DNA from: an uncultured Pelagibacteraceae bacterium
Lineage (GTDB): Bacteria; Pseudomonadota; Alphaproteobacteria; Pelagibacterales; Pelagibacteraceae
Length of the DNA stretch: 64,000 nt
Direction of reading: 5' to 3'
Assembly: GCA_902589505.1 (NCBI GenBank)
Contig: CACITE010000001.1
Location: 1-64,000 of the forward strand
Under the pieces are notes generated by a model. The model had not been told where the DNA came from. It saw only the letters and a list, made by a program, of their open reading frames with translations, and searched no databases. Position numbers and translations under genes: made by a program. The number at the start of each line of letters is the position of its first letter. Positions within the stretch are counted from its first letter, which is position 1. Below are positions 20,188 through 30,353 of the stretch, piece after piece.

Positions 20188-21601
20188 AAAAAAAGCTAAA
20201 AAAAATAAAGTTAAAAAAATTAAATCAGTTTCATTCAAACCTGAAAAAGTTAATTACGACAAAGTTAGACACGCCGAATCTGTCGATCAGTCAGATAGAC
20301 ACGTGCCTTATAATTTAAGACAAAGCGGACCAACAAAAGTAGAAATGTTAATTTCAACAAGAGTAAGAAAATCACCTTACTGGCATTTATCAATGAGAGC
20401 AGGATGTTGGAGAGCTACAGTTTATAATCGTATTTATCATCCACGTGGATACGTAAGACCAGAGAAAGGTGGAGCAATGGTCGAATATGCAGCAATTAAA
20501 AATCATGTAACGATGTGGAATGTTGCTGTAGAAAGACAAATTCGTGTTAAAGGACCAGATGCTGAAAAATTTACGGATTACGTAATTACAAGAGATGCAA
20601 CAAAAATTTCAACAATGAGAGGTCGTTACGTTATTCTTTGTAATTATAAAGGTGGAGTACTTAACGATCCTGTTCTTATGAGAGTAGCTGATGATGAATT
20701 TTGGTTTAGTTTATCAGATTCTGATATCGGGATGTATTTACAAGGTGTTAACGCTGATAAGAGATTCAATGTAGAAATAGATGAAATAGACTCCTGTCCA
20801 GTACAAATTCAAGGTCCTAAATCAAAAGCATTAATGAATGATTTAATTGGCGATCAAATTGATTTAGATAACATGCCATTTTATGGTTTAGCGGAAGCTA
20901 AAGTCGGAGGTAGAAGTTGTGTTATTTCTCAATCAGGATTTTCTGGAGAAGCGGGTTACGAAATTTATCTTCGTAATGCAACTCTATACGCGGAAGATAT
21001 GTGGAATGCTGTTCTTAAAGCTGGAAAAAAACATAAATTAATGGTTATTGCACCAGCTCACCACAGGAGAATCCAAGCAGGAATTTTATCTTGGGGTCAA
21101 GATATGGATCACGAACACAATCCATTTCAATGCAATTTAGGTTATCAAGTTTCTTTATCAGGAAAAGGTATTTGGGAGAAAAAAGCAGATTACGTTGGTA
21201 GAGAAGTTTTAGAAAAAATGAAACAACAACTTAAAAATGGAGAAAAACCGTATAAACTTCAACTTGTTGGACTTGAATTAGGAGGAAAACCAATCGAAGA
21301 ATACGCTCCTGATTTTTGGCTGATTTCAGAAACAAGTAATAGTAAGCCAGTGGGTTATATAACTTCACCTTGGTATCATCCAGAAAAAGCGCAAAATATT
21401 GCTATGGGATATGTTCCTTATGAAGGAAACTTAAATTCTAAAGGATTTCCAATAGGTAATTTTGGTAAAAAATACAAAGTTCATTTGCCAAAAAAATATT
21501 CGAGCAAACCAGTGGATGCTGTAGTAGTTCCAATACCTTTTACGCAATCTTTTAATGCAAATACTAGAGAAGCTGAGGTCTTAGCTACATTAAATAAATA
21601 G
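20180..21601 (+). CDS. GcvT-family tetrahydrofolate-dependent methyltransferase/demethylase, DmdA-like
   Basis: Aminomethyltransferase fold: HVTMWNVAVERQIRVKGPDAEKF, NDPVLMRVADDEFWFSLSDSDIGMYLQG, VQIQGPKSKALM, SGFSGEAGYEIYL; 8-nt overlap with the MetF-like gene. Confidence 0.8.
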   Translation: MPKKKAKKNKVKKIKSVSFKPEKVNYDKVRHAESVDQSDRHVPYNLRQSGPTKVEMLISTRVRKSPYWHLSMRAGCWRATVYNRIYHPRGYVRPEKGGAMVEYAAIKNHVTMWNVAVERQIRVKGPDAEKFTDYVITRDATKISTMRGRYVILCNYKGGVLNDPVLMRVADDEFWFSLSDSDIGMYLQGVNADKRFNVEIDEIDSCPVQIQGPKSKALMNDLIGDQIDLDNMPFYGLAEAKVGGRSCVISQSGFSGEAGYEIYLRNATLYAEDMWNAVLKAGKKHKLMVIAPAHHRRIQAGILSWGQDMDHEHNPFQCNLGYQVSLSGKGIWEKKADYVGREVLEKMKQQLKNGEKPYKLQLVGLELGGKPIEEYAPDFWLISETSNSKPVGYITSPWYHPEKAQNIAMGYVPYEGNLNSKGFPIGNFGKKYKVHLPKKYSSKPVDAVVVPIPFTQSFNANTREAEVLATLNK

Positions 21602-21602
21602 C

Positions 21603-22229
21603 TTAAATACTAAATGTTGCTTTGATACCGTCCACGATAAATTGTGTGGCTAATGCAGCCAATATAAATGCCATTACTCTAGATGTTGCGTGTAATATTT
21701 GTTTAGGGACAAACTTAACAATATAACTTGCTCCAATCATAAGAATTAAACCGACTATCAAAGCAGATATTAAAGCTAGAATGACAGATACTTGATACTC
21801 AGGGAAGTTTTTGTAATTTCCAACTAGCAATATGATTGTTGTTAATGCGGAAGGTCCGGCAATAAAAGGTATAGCTATTGGAAAGACAATTATTTCATCA
21901 AAGGACTTTTCATCCAAAGCTTCTTCTACCCGTTTTTCTCTTCTTTTTTTTCTTTTTTCAAATAATATATCTATCGCAAGAAGCATTAAGATAATTCCGC
22001 CAGCAATCTTTAAAGATTCTAACGAAACACCGATTGCCTCTAATAAATATCTTCCAAGATAAGCAAAAGTTATCAAAATAAAAAAAGCAATGATTGTACT
22101 CTTTATGGCTATACGATTTCTTTCTTTTGTTTTTACATCCTCTGTCAAACCTAAGAAAAAAGGTACATTTCCTATAGTATCTATCGCCACAAAAAATAAT
22201 ATAAAAGAATTTATAAAAGTTGCTGTCAT
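21603..22229 (-). CDS. MarC family integral membrane protein
   Basis: FVAIDTIGNVPFFLGLT and FPIAIPFIAGPSALTTIILL motifs. Confidence 0.9.
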   Translation of the reverse strand: MTATFINSFILFFVAIDTIGNVPFFLGLTEDVKTKERNRIAIKSTIIAFFILITFAYLGRYLLEAIGVSLESLKIAGGIILMLLAIDILFEKRKKRREKRVEEALDEKSFDEIIVFPIAIPFIAGPSALTTIILLVGNYKNFPEYQVSVILALISALIVGLILMIGASYIVKFVPKQILHATSRVMAFILAALATQFIVDGIKATFSI

Positions 22230-22279
22230 TTAGGTATTTCCTACTATAAATTCATGACAAGAATATGATATAGAAATTA

Positions 22280-22801
22280 ATGGATTCAATTTTTATAAAT
22301 AGAATTATAAGAGCTTGTAAATTAGATGTAGGTCTTTACGAAGAAGTAGAGGCTGATGAATCTGCTACTTTTCAAGCAGCTCTAGTTGTTGTTTTGTCGA
22401 GTTTAGCAGCGGGAGTAGGAGCCTTATCACTAGGAGCTTCTAATTTTATAATGGCTCCAATACTTTCATTAATAAGTTGGTATATTTGGGCTTATTTGGT
22501 TTATTTTATTGGAGCAAAACTTTTTCCAGAGCCAAACACAAAAGCGGATCATGGCCAATTATTAAGAACGATTGGTTTTTCAAGCGCTCCTGGTTTAATT
22601 AGAATATTTGGTTTTACTCCTGACTTAATGCAAATAACTTTCATTACTGCCGGAATATGGATGTTTGTTGCAATGATTATAGCTGTAAGACAAGCTTTAG
22701 ATTATGATAGCACTTGGAGAGCAATAGGAGTTGTTGTAATTGGATTTTTAATTCAAGCCATTGTTTTGATTGTTTTGCTTAGAATATTTACACCAAGTTA
22801 A
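22280..22801 (+). CDS. Yip1 domain-like membrane protein
   Basis: Multiple TM segments; topology and FSSAPGLIRIFGF region typical of bacterial YIP1 family. Confidence 0.65.
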   Translation: MDSIFINRIIRACKLDVGLYEEVEADESATFQAALVVVLSSLAAGVGALSLGASNFIMAPILSLISWYIWAYLVYFIGAKLFPEPNTKADHGQLLRTIGFSSAPGLIRIFGFTPDLMQITFITAGIWMFVAMIIAVRQALDYDSTWRAIGVVVIGFLIQAIVLIVLLRIFTPS

Positions 22802-22929
22802 ACAGGAAAAATTGTCTTCGAGGTATAACACGAATTACAAATTTTATATCCATGTTTAATTAAATTTTGAGATACACTTTCATCTTCTTTCTTACATTCT
22901 TCACAAATATTATCTAGTTCATCGCTCAA
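22798..22929 (-). CDS. 43-aa putative zinc-ribbon microprotein (two CxxC motifs)
   Basis: Manual translation from TTG: MSDELDNICEECKKEDESVSQNLIKHGYKICNSCYTSKTIFPV*; TTGA start/stop overlap with upstream DUF4864-like gene; below ORF-track cutoff. Confidence 0.6.
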   Translation of the reverse strand: MSDELDNICEECKKEDESVSQNLIKHGYKICNSCYTSKTIFPV

Positions 22930-23390
22930 ATTGTTTCACCTATATATATTGGGTCAGATACTGCTGTAGTCATCCAGCAATTTTTAAATTTTCCTTCTTG
23001 TTTTACTTTTTCTATTTGCCATATGTAATAATATTTTTTTTTATCTTTAGATAAAATATGAACTTTGTATATCAATTTGTAGGGTGTTTCTTTTAAAATT
23101 ATTACTTTATTATTTTTATGACTAATTAGTATTTTATAATTATCACTGTAAATCATTTGCTTAAATTTTTCTAAAGGTCCAGTAGCTACTTTATTGATAG
23201 GGTGAGCAAATTCCCAAGTTTGCTCAATGCCAGCATCTTTGTATGGATTATTATTGTTCTTTAATGAGTTTAATTGAATTACAAGCACATCAAGGGGTTT
23301 AAGGTTCGAGTTCGGCTTAATTAAATCTGCACTAGAAATATTTGTAAAAAAAAATATGAAAAATATTAACTTGTATAATATTTTCATCAT
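22926..23390 (-). CDS. DUF4864-like secreted/hypothetical protein
   Basis: Signal peptide-like N-terminus; VIQLNSLKNNNNPYKDAGIEQTWEFAHPINKVATGPLEKFKQMI resembles DUF4864. Confidence 0.6.
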   Translation of the reverse strand: MMKILYKLIFFIFFFTNISSADLIKPNSNLKPLDVLVIQLNSLKNNNNPYKDAGIEQTWEFAHPINKVATGPLEKFKQMIYSDNYKILISHKNNKVIILKETPYKLIYKVHILSKDKKKYYYIWQIEKVKQEGKFKNCWMTTAVSDPIYIGETI

Positions 23391-23629
23391 TTGTTTTCAG
23401 CAGGTTTTAATTCTCCATCTTCATATTTTGCGGGCGAATATTTAGTATTTGGATCAAAACCTCCATAAAATCTTAATAAACCTAACGCTATTATAAGTAG
23501 AATTATGCTAGCTATGGATAATTTGGCTATTGGAATTTTTTTGTTTTCAAGTTTTCTCAGCCAAGAATATAAAAAATAGAGACCAAAAGGACCCACAATT
23601 GCCAGCAAAAGTATAATTTTTTTAATCAT
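23387..23629 (-). CDS. Small membrane protein, hypothetical
   Basis: 80 aa, two TM segments, overlaps downstream gene start by 4 nt. Confidence 0.6.
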   Translation of the reverse strand: MIKKIILLLAIVGPFGLYFLYSWLRKLENKKIPIAKLSIASIILLIIALGLLRFYGGFDPNTKYSPAKYEDGELKPAENK

Positions 23630-23685
23630 GTAAATCTAACTTGACCTATCATAAGGTTATATTTAGAAATTTACCTTATTTATTT

Positions 23686-26118
23686 ATGAAATCAAAAGCT
23701 AAAGTGGTTGTTATTGGGGGCGGGGCTGTTGGCACAAGCATGCTTTATCACCTTGCTAAAAAGGGGTGGTCGGATGTTGTGTTAGTAGAAAGAAAAGAAC
23801 TTACTTCCGGATCTACCTGGCATGCAGCAGGTTTACTACCACTTTTTAATATGAGTTATTCTGTCGGTCAACTTCATAAATATGCAGTAAATTTTTACAA
23901 AACCTTAGAAAAAGAAACAGGAAAAAATGTTGGATTTAGCGTCGTATCAAATATTAGATTAGCAAGCACCAAAGATAGAATGGATGAGTATCATCAATAT
24001 GCAGGAGTTGCTCAAACCATTGGTGTTGATTATAAATTTTTATCTCCAGATCAAGTAAAAGAAATTTGGCCATTGTGTAATACTTCAGATTTAATTGGCG
24101 CCATTCAACATCCAGAAGATGGATATATACAGCCAGCTGATTTGACTCAAGCTCTCGCGACAGGTGCTAGAAATAAGGGAGCGGAAATTTACAGAAACAC
24201 AACTGTTGTTGGAATAAAAAAAACAAAAAATGGATGGGCGGTAGAAACTGATAAAGGCTCAATCGAATGCGAGCATGTAGTTTCATGCTCAGGAAACTTT
24301 GCTCGACAAACAGGTAAAATGGTTGGACTAGAAATTCCAGTTATACCTGTTGAGCACCAATATATTGTAACAGAACCTCATCCAGAAATTGTGAAAAGAA
24401 AGAAAGAAGGAAAACCAGAAATGGGAGTGTTGAGAGATAGCGATAGCAGATGGTACATGAGAGAGGAAGCCGGAGGTCTTATATTGGGGCCTTATGAAGA
24501 TGGAGCACCTTGTTGCTACGTAGATGGTCCTTCAAAAGATTCAGAGTATGAATTATTTCAGGAAGATTTAGAAAGATTAGCTCCCCATATAGAAGGAGCT
24601 ATTCATCGTGTACCAGCTTTTGGTGAGGTTGGAGTTAAAAAAGTTTATAACGGCGCAATTTGTTATACGCCAGACGGAAATCCGATAGTTGGTCCAGCTT
24701 GGGGTTTGAAAAATTTTTGGATTAACGAAGGACATAGTTTTGGAATTACAGCTGCAGGTGGAGCAGGATGGCAGCTTGCAGAATGGATTATTGATGGAGA
24801 GCCAACAGTTGATATGCTTGGAGTAGAACCTAGAAGATATGGAGACTATTGTTCTAAATCATATTTAAAAGAAAAAAACGAAGAAGCTTATAGAAATGTT
24901 TTTATCATTCATTATCCTGATGAGGAAAGAGAAGCAGCAAGACCTTTAAGACAAGCACCTTGTTATGACAGAATGAAAAAACTAGGAGCAGTATTTGGTC
25001 AAAAATTTGGGTGGGAAAGACCAAATTTTTTTGCAACTGATGGAATGGAACAGAAAGACGACTGGTCGTTTAGAAGATCTAAATGGTTCAAGGCAGTTGA
25101 AAAAGAATGTAAAAATGTAAAAGAAAATGTAGGCCTTTTAGACATGACTGCATTTGCCAAGTGTAGAATTAAAGGACCTGGTGCAGAAAAATTTCTAGAT
25201 TATTTAGTTGCCAACAAACTTCCAAAAAAAGTTGGAAGAGTTAATTTGTGTCATGCTCTTAATACAAAAGGAGGAGTACATTCTGAATTTACAATAATGA
25301 AAGAATCAGAAAACAGTTATTATTTAGTTTCTGCAGGAGCATTCCAAAGGTTAGATCATGATTGGATACAAAAATGGATGCCAATAGATGGTTCAGTTCA
25401 ATTTGAAAATCTAACAAATGCAATAGGAGTGTTAGTTGTTGCGGGTCCAAAGGCAAGAGAACTGATGAAAAAAGTTTCTAAAGATGATTTTTCCAATGAA
25501 AATTTTAAATGGTTGAGTTCTAAAAAAGTAGATATTGGTTATTCTCCATGCACTGCAATAAGAGTAAACTTTGTTGGAGAGTTAGGGTGGGAACTTCATC
25601 ATCCTATCGAATATCAAAATCACATATTTGACAAATTAATGGATCAAGGAAAAGATCTTGGTTTAAAACCTTTTGGAATTAGAGCAATGAATAGTTTAAG
25701 GGTTGAAAAGTCATATAAATTAGTAGGTACAGAATTATCTATAGAATATTCTCCTTATGAGTCTGGTTTAGATAGGTTTATACACCCAAACAAGGGAAAA
25801 TTTATTGGCTTAGAAGCTCTAAATGCATGGAGAGAAAAAGGTTTTAAAAATAAACTAGTAACAATGGAAGTTCACAATATTACTGATGCGGATGTGCTGG
25901 GAAATAATCCAATATACAATAATGGTAAAGTTGTTGGTAGAGCTACAGGCGGTGATTTTGGTTTTAGATTAAATAAATCAATAGCCTTGGGAATGGTTAA
26001 ACCAGAAATTGCGACAAAAGGACAAAAATTAAAAATTGATATTTTGGGAAAAATGCACGACGTTACTATTTTGGATGAGAGTCCATATGATCCAGAAAAT
26101 AAACTATTAAGAGCTTAA
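23686..26118 (+). CDS. FAD-dependent dimethylglycine/sarcosine dehydrogenase-like protein with GcvT domain (second paralog)
   Basis: MKSKAKVVVIGGGAVGTSMLYHLAKKGW, SGSTWHAAGLLPLFN, C-terminal GcvT domain; start MKSKAK at 23686 preferred. Confidence 0.9.
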   Translation: MKSKAKVVVIGGGAVGTSMLYHLAKKGWSDVVLVERKELTSGSTWHAAGLLPLFNMSYSVGQLHKYAVNFYKTLEKETGKNVGFSVVSNIRLASTKDRMDEYHQYAGVAQTIGVDYKFLSPDQVKEIWPLCNTSDLIGAIQHPEDGYIQPADLTQALATGARNKGAEIYRNTTVVGIKKTKNGWAVETDKGSIECEHVVSCSGNFARQTGKMVGLEIPVIPVEHQYIVTEPHPEIVKRKKEGKPEMGVLRDSDSRWYMREEAGGLILGPYEDGAPCCYVDGPSKDSEYELFQEDLERLAPHIEGAIHRVPAFGEVGVKKVYNGAICYTPDGNPIVGPAWGLKNFWINEGHSFGITAAGGAGWQLAEWIIDGEPTVDMLGVEPRRYGDYCSKSYLKEKNEEAYRNVFIIHYPDEEREAARPLRQAPCYDRMKKLGAVFGQKFGWERPNFFATDGMEQKDDWSFRRSKWFKAVEKECKNVKENVGLLDMTAFAKCRIKGPGAEKFLDYLVANKLPKKVGRVNLCHALNTKGGVHSEFTIMKESENSYYLVSAGAFQRLDHDWIQKWMPIDGSVQFENLTNAIGVLVVAGPKARELMKKVSKDDFSNENFKWLSSKKVDIGYSPCTAIRVNFVGELGWELHHPIEYQNHIFDKLMDQGKDLGLKPFGIRAMNSLRVEKSYKLVGTELSIEYSPYESGLDRFIHPNKGKFIGLEALNAWREKGFKNKLVTMEVHNITDADVLGNNPIYNNGKVVGRATGGDFGFRLNKSIALGMVKPEIATKGQKLKIDILGKMHDVTILDESPYDPENKLLRA

Positions 26119-26868
26119 ATGAAAATTTTAGTCGCAGTTAAAAGAGTAATTGATTACAACGTTCAAATTAGAGTTAAAGAAGATGGCACAGGAGTTCAAA
26201 CTGATAATGTTAAAATGTCAACTAATCCACCTGATGATAATGCTATTGAAGAAGCGGTAAAATTAAAAGAGTCAGGTAAAGCTAAGGAGGTAATTGCAAT
26301 TACAGTAGGAGAAGAAAAAGCACAAGAAACTGTTAGAAAAGCATTAGCAGTTGGTGCTGACAGAGGAATTCATGTAAAAGCAGATAGCTACATAGAACCC
26401 TTAGGCGTTGCTAAAATTTTGAAAAAAGTTGTTGAAAAGGAAAAACCCGATATTATTTTTATGGGAAAACAAGCAATAGATGATGATTGTAACCAAACAG
26501 GACAAATGCTTGCATCGTTGTTAGGCTGGCCTCAAGGTACCTTTGCTTCAAAAATAGAATTACAAGACAAATCGATTCATGTTACTAGAGAGATCGATGA
26601 AGGTTTGGAGACAATAGAAATAAATCTTCCAGCTATTATAACTTGCGATTTAAGACTTAACGAACCGCGCTATGCTTCACTTCCTAATATAATGAAAGCA
26701 AAGAAAAAACCGATAGAACAATTAATTGCCAAAGATCTAGGAGTTGATATTTCAAATAGAATCCAACAATTAAAAGTTGAAGAGCCTCCAAAAAGAAAAG
26801 GTGGGATCAAGGTATCTAGCGTAGCTGAGCTAGTCAGCAAGCTTAAAAACGAGGCAAAAGTAATTTAA
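26119..26868 (+). CDS. etfB: Electron transfer flavoprotein beta subunit
   Basis: [66 protein letters not shown]. Confidence 0.96.
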   Translation: MKILVAVKRVIDYNVQIRVKEDGTGVQTDNVKMSTNPPDDNAIEEAVKLKESGKAKEVIAITVGEEKAQETVRKALAVGADRGIHVKADSYIEPLGVAKILKKVVEKEKPDIIFMGKQAIDDDCNQTGQMLASLLGWPQGTFASKIELQDKSIHVTREIDEGLETIEINLPAIITCDLRLNEPRYASLPNIMKAKKKPIEQLIAKDLGVDISNRIQQLKVEEPPKRKGGIKVSSVAELVSKLKNEAKVI

Positions 26869-27821
26869 TGTCTATTTTAGTAATTGCAGAACATGATAAT
26901 TTAAAATTAAAAACATTTTCATTGAATGTTATCAATGCAGTTTCTAAAATTGATTCTGATATACATGTATTGGTGGCTGGGAATAAATGTGAAAATGTTT
27001 GCAAAGAAGTAGCTGCAGTACCATTAGTTAAAAAAGTTTTACAATCCAATTCAGTAAATTATGAAAATTTTTTAGCAGAAAATTTAACTCCATTAATTAT
27101 AAAATTATCAGAAAAATATACTCATATAATAGCAGCAGCAAATACATTTGGTAAAAATTTTATGCCAAGGGTAGCTGCCATATTAGATACGTCTCAAGTA
27201 AGCGATATAATAAAAATAAATGCTCCTGATACTTTTGTAAGACCTATATATGCAGGAAATGCACTTGCAACGGTTAAAAGTAATGATAAAAAAAAATGTA
27301 TTACCATTAGACCCACATCATTTGATCCAGCTCCTAGCTCTGGTGGTTCTTCACCAATAGAAAAGGTTGATGCTGTTGATGCTCCTAATATTTCTAAATT
27401 TATTAAAAAAGATGAAACTAAATCCGAAAGACCAGAACTTGGGACTGCAAGAGTTGTAATTTCTGGTGGAAGAGGAATGAAAAGTGGCGAAAATTTTAAA
27501 CTCATAAATGCTATCGCTGATAAATTAAATGCGGCTGTAGGTGCTTCACGAGCCGCAGTTGATGCTGGTTACATAAGCAATGACCATCAAGTTGGTCAAA
27601 CAGGTAAAGTTGTTGTGCCTGACTTATATATCGCAGTAGGTATTTCTGGAGCGATTCAACACTTAGCAGGAATGAAAGAAAGTAAAATTATTGTAGCAAT
27701 AAACAAAGATGGAGAAGCTCCCATTTTTAGCATTGCCGATTATGGCTTAGAGGCAGATCTATTCGAAGCATTGCCGCAATTTTTAGAAGAGTTAAACAAA
27801 CTCAATACTATCCAAAAATAA
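26868..27821 (+). CDS. etfA: Electron transfer flavoprotein alpha subunit
   Basis: VVISGGRGMKSGENF, GASRAAVDAGYISNDHQVGQTGKVV, YIAVGISGAIQHLAGMK. Confidence 0.97.
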   Translation: MSILVIAEHDNLKLKTFSLNVINAVSKIDSDIHVLVAGNKCENVCKEVAAVPLVKKVLQSNSVNYENFLAENLTPLIIKLSEKYTHIIAAANTFGKNFMPRVAAILDTSQVSDIIKINAPDTFVRPIYAGNALATVKSNDKKKCITIRPTSFDPAPSSGGSSPIEKVDAVDAPNISKFIKKDETKSERPELGTARVVISGGRGMKSGENFKLINAIADKLNAAVGASRAAVDAGYISNDHQVGQTGKVVVPDLYIAVGISGAIQHLAGMKESKIIVAINKDGEAPIFSIADYGLEADLFEALPQFLEELNKLNTIQK

Positions 27822-27842
27822 AAAGTTTGATATAGTTGCTGT

Positions 27843-29450
27843 ATGCCAAGAGAAGCGATGGAGTATGATGTAGTTATTGTTGGTGCTGGTCCCGCAGGAT
27901 TAGCTACAGCAATTAAATTAAAACAACTCGATTCCAATTTAAATGTTTGTATTTTAGAAAAAGGATCTGAAGTTGGTGCTCATATTTTAAGTGGAAATGT
28001 TTTTGAAACCAAAGCGCTTGATGAGCTTTTACCTAAATGGAAAGAGCAGGGCGCACCTGTTAAAACAAAGGTTTCTAAGGAAAAATTCTTATTTTTGGGT
28101 AAAAATAAGTCTTTAAGTTGGCCAACTTGGCTTTTACCTTCAGTTCAAAAAAATCACAAAAATTACATTATTAGTCTAGCTAACTTATGTCGTTGGCTTG
28201 CCGAACAAGCAGAAAAGCTAGGCGTAGAAATATTTCCAGGTTTTCCTGCTAGCGAAGTTCTTTATAAAGAAGACGGTTCTATAAAAGGTGTGGCCACCTT
28301 AGATATGGGTTTAGATAAAGAAGGTAAGAAAAAAGAAGGCTATCAAGAAGGCATGGAGATCCATGCAAAAGTTACAGTATTCGCTGAAGGTTGTAGGGGT
28401 CATTTAGGTAAACAAATTATAAAAAAATATAATCTTGATTCAGGAAAAAATCCTCAACAATATGGTATTGGTTTCAAAGAAATTTGGGAAGTAAGCGATC
28501 AACAACATCAAGAAGGTTTGGTCATGCATACAGCCGGCTGGCCATTAGATAACAAAACTTATGGTGGAAGCTTTGTTTATCATGCCGAGAAAAAACAAAT
28601 TTATATTGGATATGTTATTGGACTTGATTATCAAAACCCTCATCTATCGCCTTTTGACGAGTTTCAAAGATTCAAAACACATAAAGATATTAAAAAAATG
28701 TTAGAGGGTGGAAAAAGAATTGCATTTGGAGCTAGAGCACTGATTGAAGGAGGTATTCAAAGTTTACCAAAAATGCATATGCCGGGAGGATTATTAATTG
28801 GTTGCGATGCAGGAACCTTAAATATGCCAAAGATAAAAGGATCACATACAGCTATGAAAAGTGGAATTATTGCTGCAGAAACAATAAATGAAAATTTTAA
28901 AAATAAAAAAGAGTTATCAATTTATGAAGATAAATTTAAAAAAAGTTGGGCTTATAAGGAATTGCATCAAGCTAGAAATGTAAAACCAAGTTTTAGCTGG
29001 GGTTTAATTTTTGGTATTATTTATACAGGATTAGATCAAATACTATTCAGAGGAAAATTGCCATTTACTCTAAAACACAAACACGCAGATCATAAGGCAT
29101 TAAAACCAGCTAATCAGATGTCTGCAATAGATTATCCCAAACCAGATGGTAAAATAACATTTGATAAAACTAGTTCAGTTTTTTTAACAGGAACTAATCA
29201 TACGGAAAATCAACCTGTTCATCTTAAATTAAAAGATCCAAATTTGCCAATTAACTACACATTAAAAGAATACAATGAGCCAGCACAAAGGTATTGTCCA
29301 GTGGGAGTTTACGAAATACAAGAAAATAAATTTGTAATTAATTCACAGAATTGTATTCATTGTAAGACTTGCGATATAAAAGAGCCTTCACAAAATATTA
29401 CCTGGGTTGTTCCTGAAGGTGGGGGAGGACCGAAGTACGGAAATATGTGA
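27843..29450 (+). CDS. etfD: Electron transfer flavoprotein-ubiquinone oxidoreductase
   Basis: YDVVIVGAGPAGLATAIKLKQ, GAHILSGNVFETKALDELLP, C-terminal CIHCKTCDIKEPSQNITWVVPEGGGGPKY Fe-S motif. Confidence 0.96.
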   Translation: MPREAMEYDVVIVGAGPAGLATAIKLKQLDSNLNVCILEKGSEVGAHILSGNVFETKALDELLPKWKEQGAPVKTKVSKEKFLFLGKNKSLSWPTWLLPSVQKNHKNYIISLANLCRWLAEQAEKLGVEIFPGFPASEVLYKEDGSIKGVATLDMGLDKEGKKKEGYQEGMEIHAKVTVFAEGCRGHLGKQIIKKYNLDSGKNPQQYGIGFKEIWEVSDQQHQEGLVMHTAGWPLDNKTYGGSFVYHAEKKQIYIGYVIGLDYQNPHLSPFDEFQRFKTHKDIKKMLEGGKRIAFGARALIEGGIQSLPKMHMPGGLLIGCDAGTLNMPKIKGSHTAMKSGIIAAETINENFKNKKELSIYEDKFKKSWAYKELHQARNVKPSFSWGLIFGIIYTGLDQILFRGKLPFTLKHKHADHKALKPANQMSAIDYPKPDGKITFDKTSSVFLTGTNHTENQPVHLKLKDPNLPINYTLKEYNEPAQRYCPVGVYEIQENKFVINSQNCIHCKTCDIKEPSQNITWVVPEGGGGPKYGNM

Positions 29451-29460
29451 AGATAAAAAA

Positions 29461-29841
29461 TTAAGAAAGATCTACAGCGTATTTTTTTAGTTTTTCTAAG
29501 GGTATAATTTCTAAAGTTTTATAATTTGTTTTTTTTAAAAAAATTTTACATGCGGTCCCAGCATTTATTGCCTCAGCATAAGTTCCTGCACAAATACACC
29601 AACAGTCACCTTCTTTTAGACCAGGGAAATCAAATTCTGGGTGAGGAGTAATTAAATCATTGCCTGCTGTTTTTGCCCATTCCAAAAATTTTGTAGTAAC
29701 TTTTGCACAAACAGTATGTACACCATGATCTATTTCATCTGTATTACAACAACCGTCCCTAAACCATCCCGTAACTGGATTATCTGAGCAACTTTCAAGT
29801 TCCTCTCCTAATACATTTTTTTGAAAATTTTCTTCTTCCAT
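29461..29841 (-). CDS. DUF2237 family protein
   Basis: NVLGEELESCSDNPVTGWFRDGCCNTDEIDHGVHTVCAKVTTKFLEW. Confidence 0.88.
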   Translation of the reverse strand: MEEENFQKNVLGEELESCSDNPVTGWFRDGCCNTDEIDHGVHTVCAKVTTKFLEWAKTAGNDLITPHPEFDFPGLKEGDCWCICAGTYAEAINAGTACKIFLKKTNYKTLEIIPLEKLKKYAVDLS

Positions 29842-30308
29842 TATAATTTTGTTGGATTGGGTTCGTCTTTATATATTTTTTTTGGATCAAAAATTTTTTT
29901 CTTTTCTTTAAATTCCATTTTTAATTCTTCAACATTATTAATTTTTCCTAAAGGAATAGATCTATAAAAACAAGAGCGATAGCCTACGTGGCAGCTAGCG
30001 CCGTTTCCTATGTCTACGGATATCCATATAGAATCTTGATCATCATCAATTCTTATTTCTTTTATTTTTTGTACAAATCCACTAATTTGTCCTTTGTGCC
30101 ATATTTTTTTTCTTGATCGACTCCAATAATGAGCTTCTTTAGTTTCAATCGTTTTTTTTAATGCTTCTTCGTTCATATAGCCGTGCATCAGAATGTCACC
30201 TGTTCTAAAATCTGATGTAATTACAGGTATAAGGCCATTTTCATCGAATTTTGGCTCTAAGTACTTGCCTTCTTCAACTTCTTTAATATTATCTCTTTTT
30301 TTAAACAT
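29841..30308 (-). CDS. hisI: Phosphoribosyl-AMP cyclohydrolase
   Basis: HGYMNEEALKKTIETKEAHYWSRSRKKIWHKG and CHVGYRSCFYR. Confidence 0.94.
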   Translation of the reverse strand: MFKKRDNIKEVEEGKYLEPKFDENGLIPVITSDFRTGDILMHGYMNEEALKKTIETKEAHYWSRSRKKIWHKGQISGFVQKIKEIRIDDDQDSIWISVDIGNGASCHVGYRSCFYRSIPLGKINNVEELKMEFKEKKKIFDPKKIYKDEPNPTKL

Positions 30309-30353
30309 TAATTATATTATATAGATATTTAAAATAATAATTAAACAAATAAC

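Noticed and set aside
27194-27505. 103-aa minus-strand ORF
   Set aside because: Antisense to etfA; low-complexity, no motif
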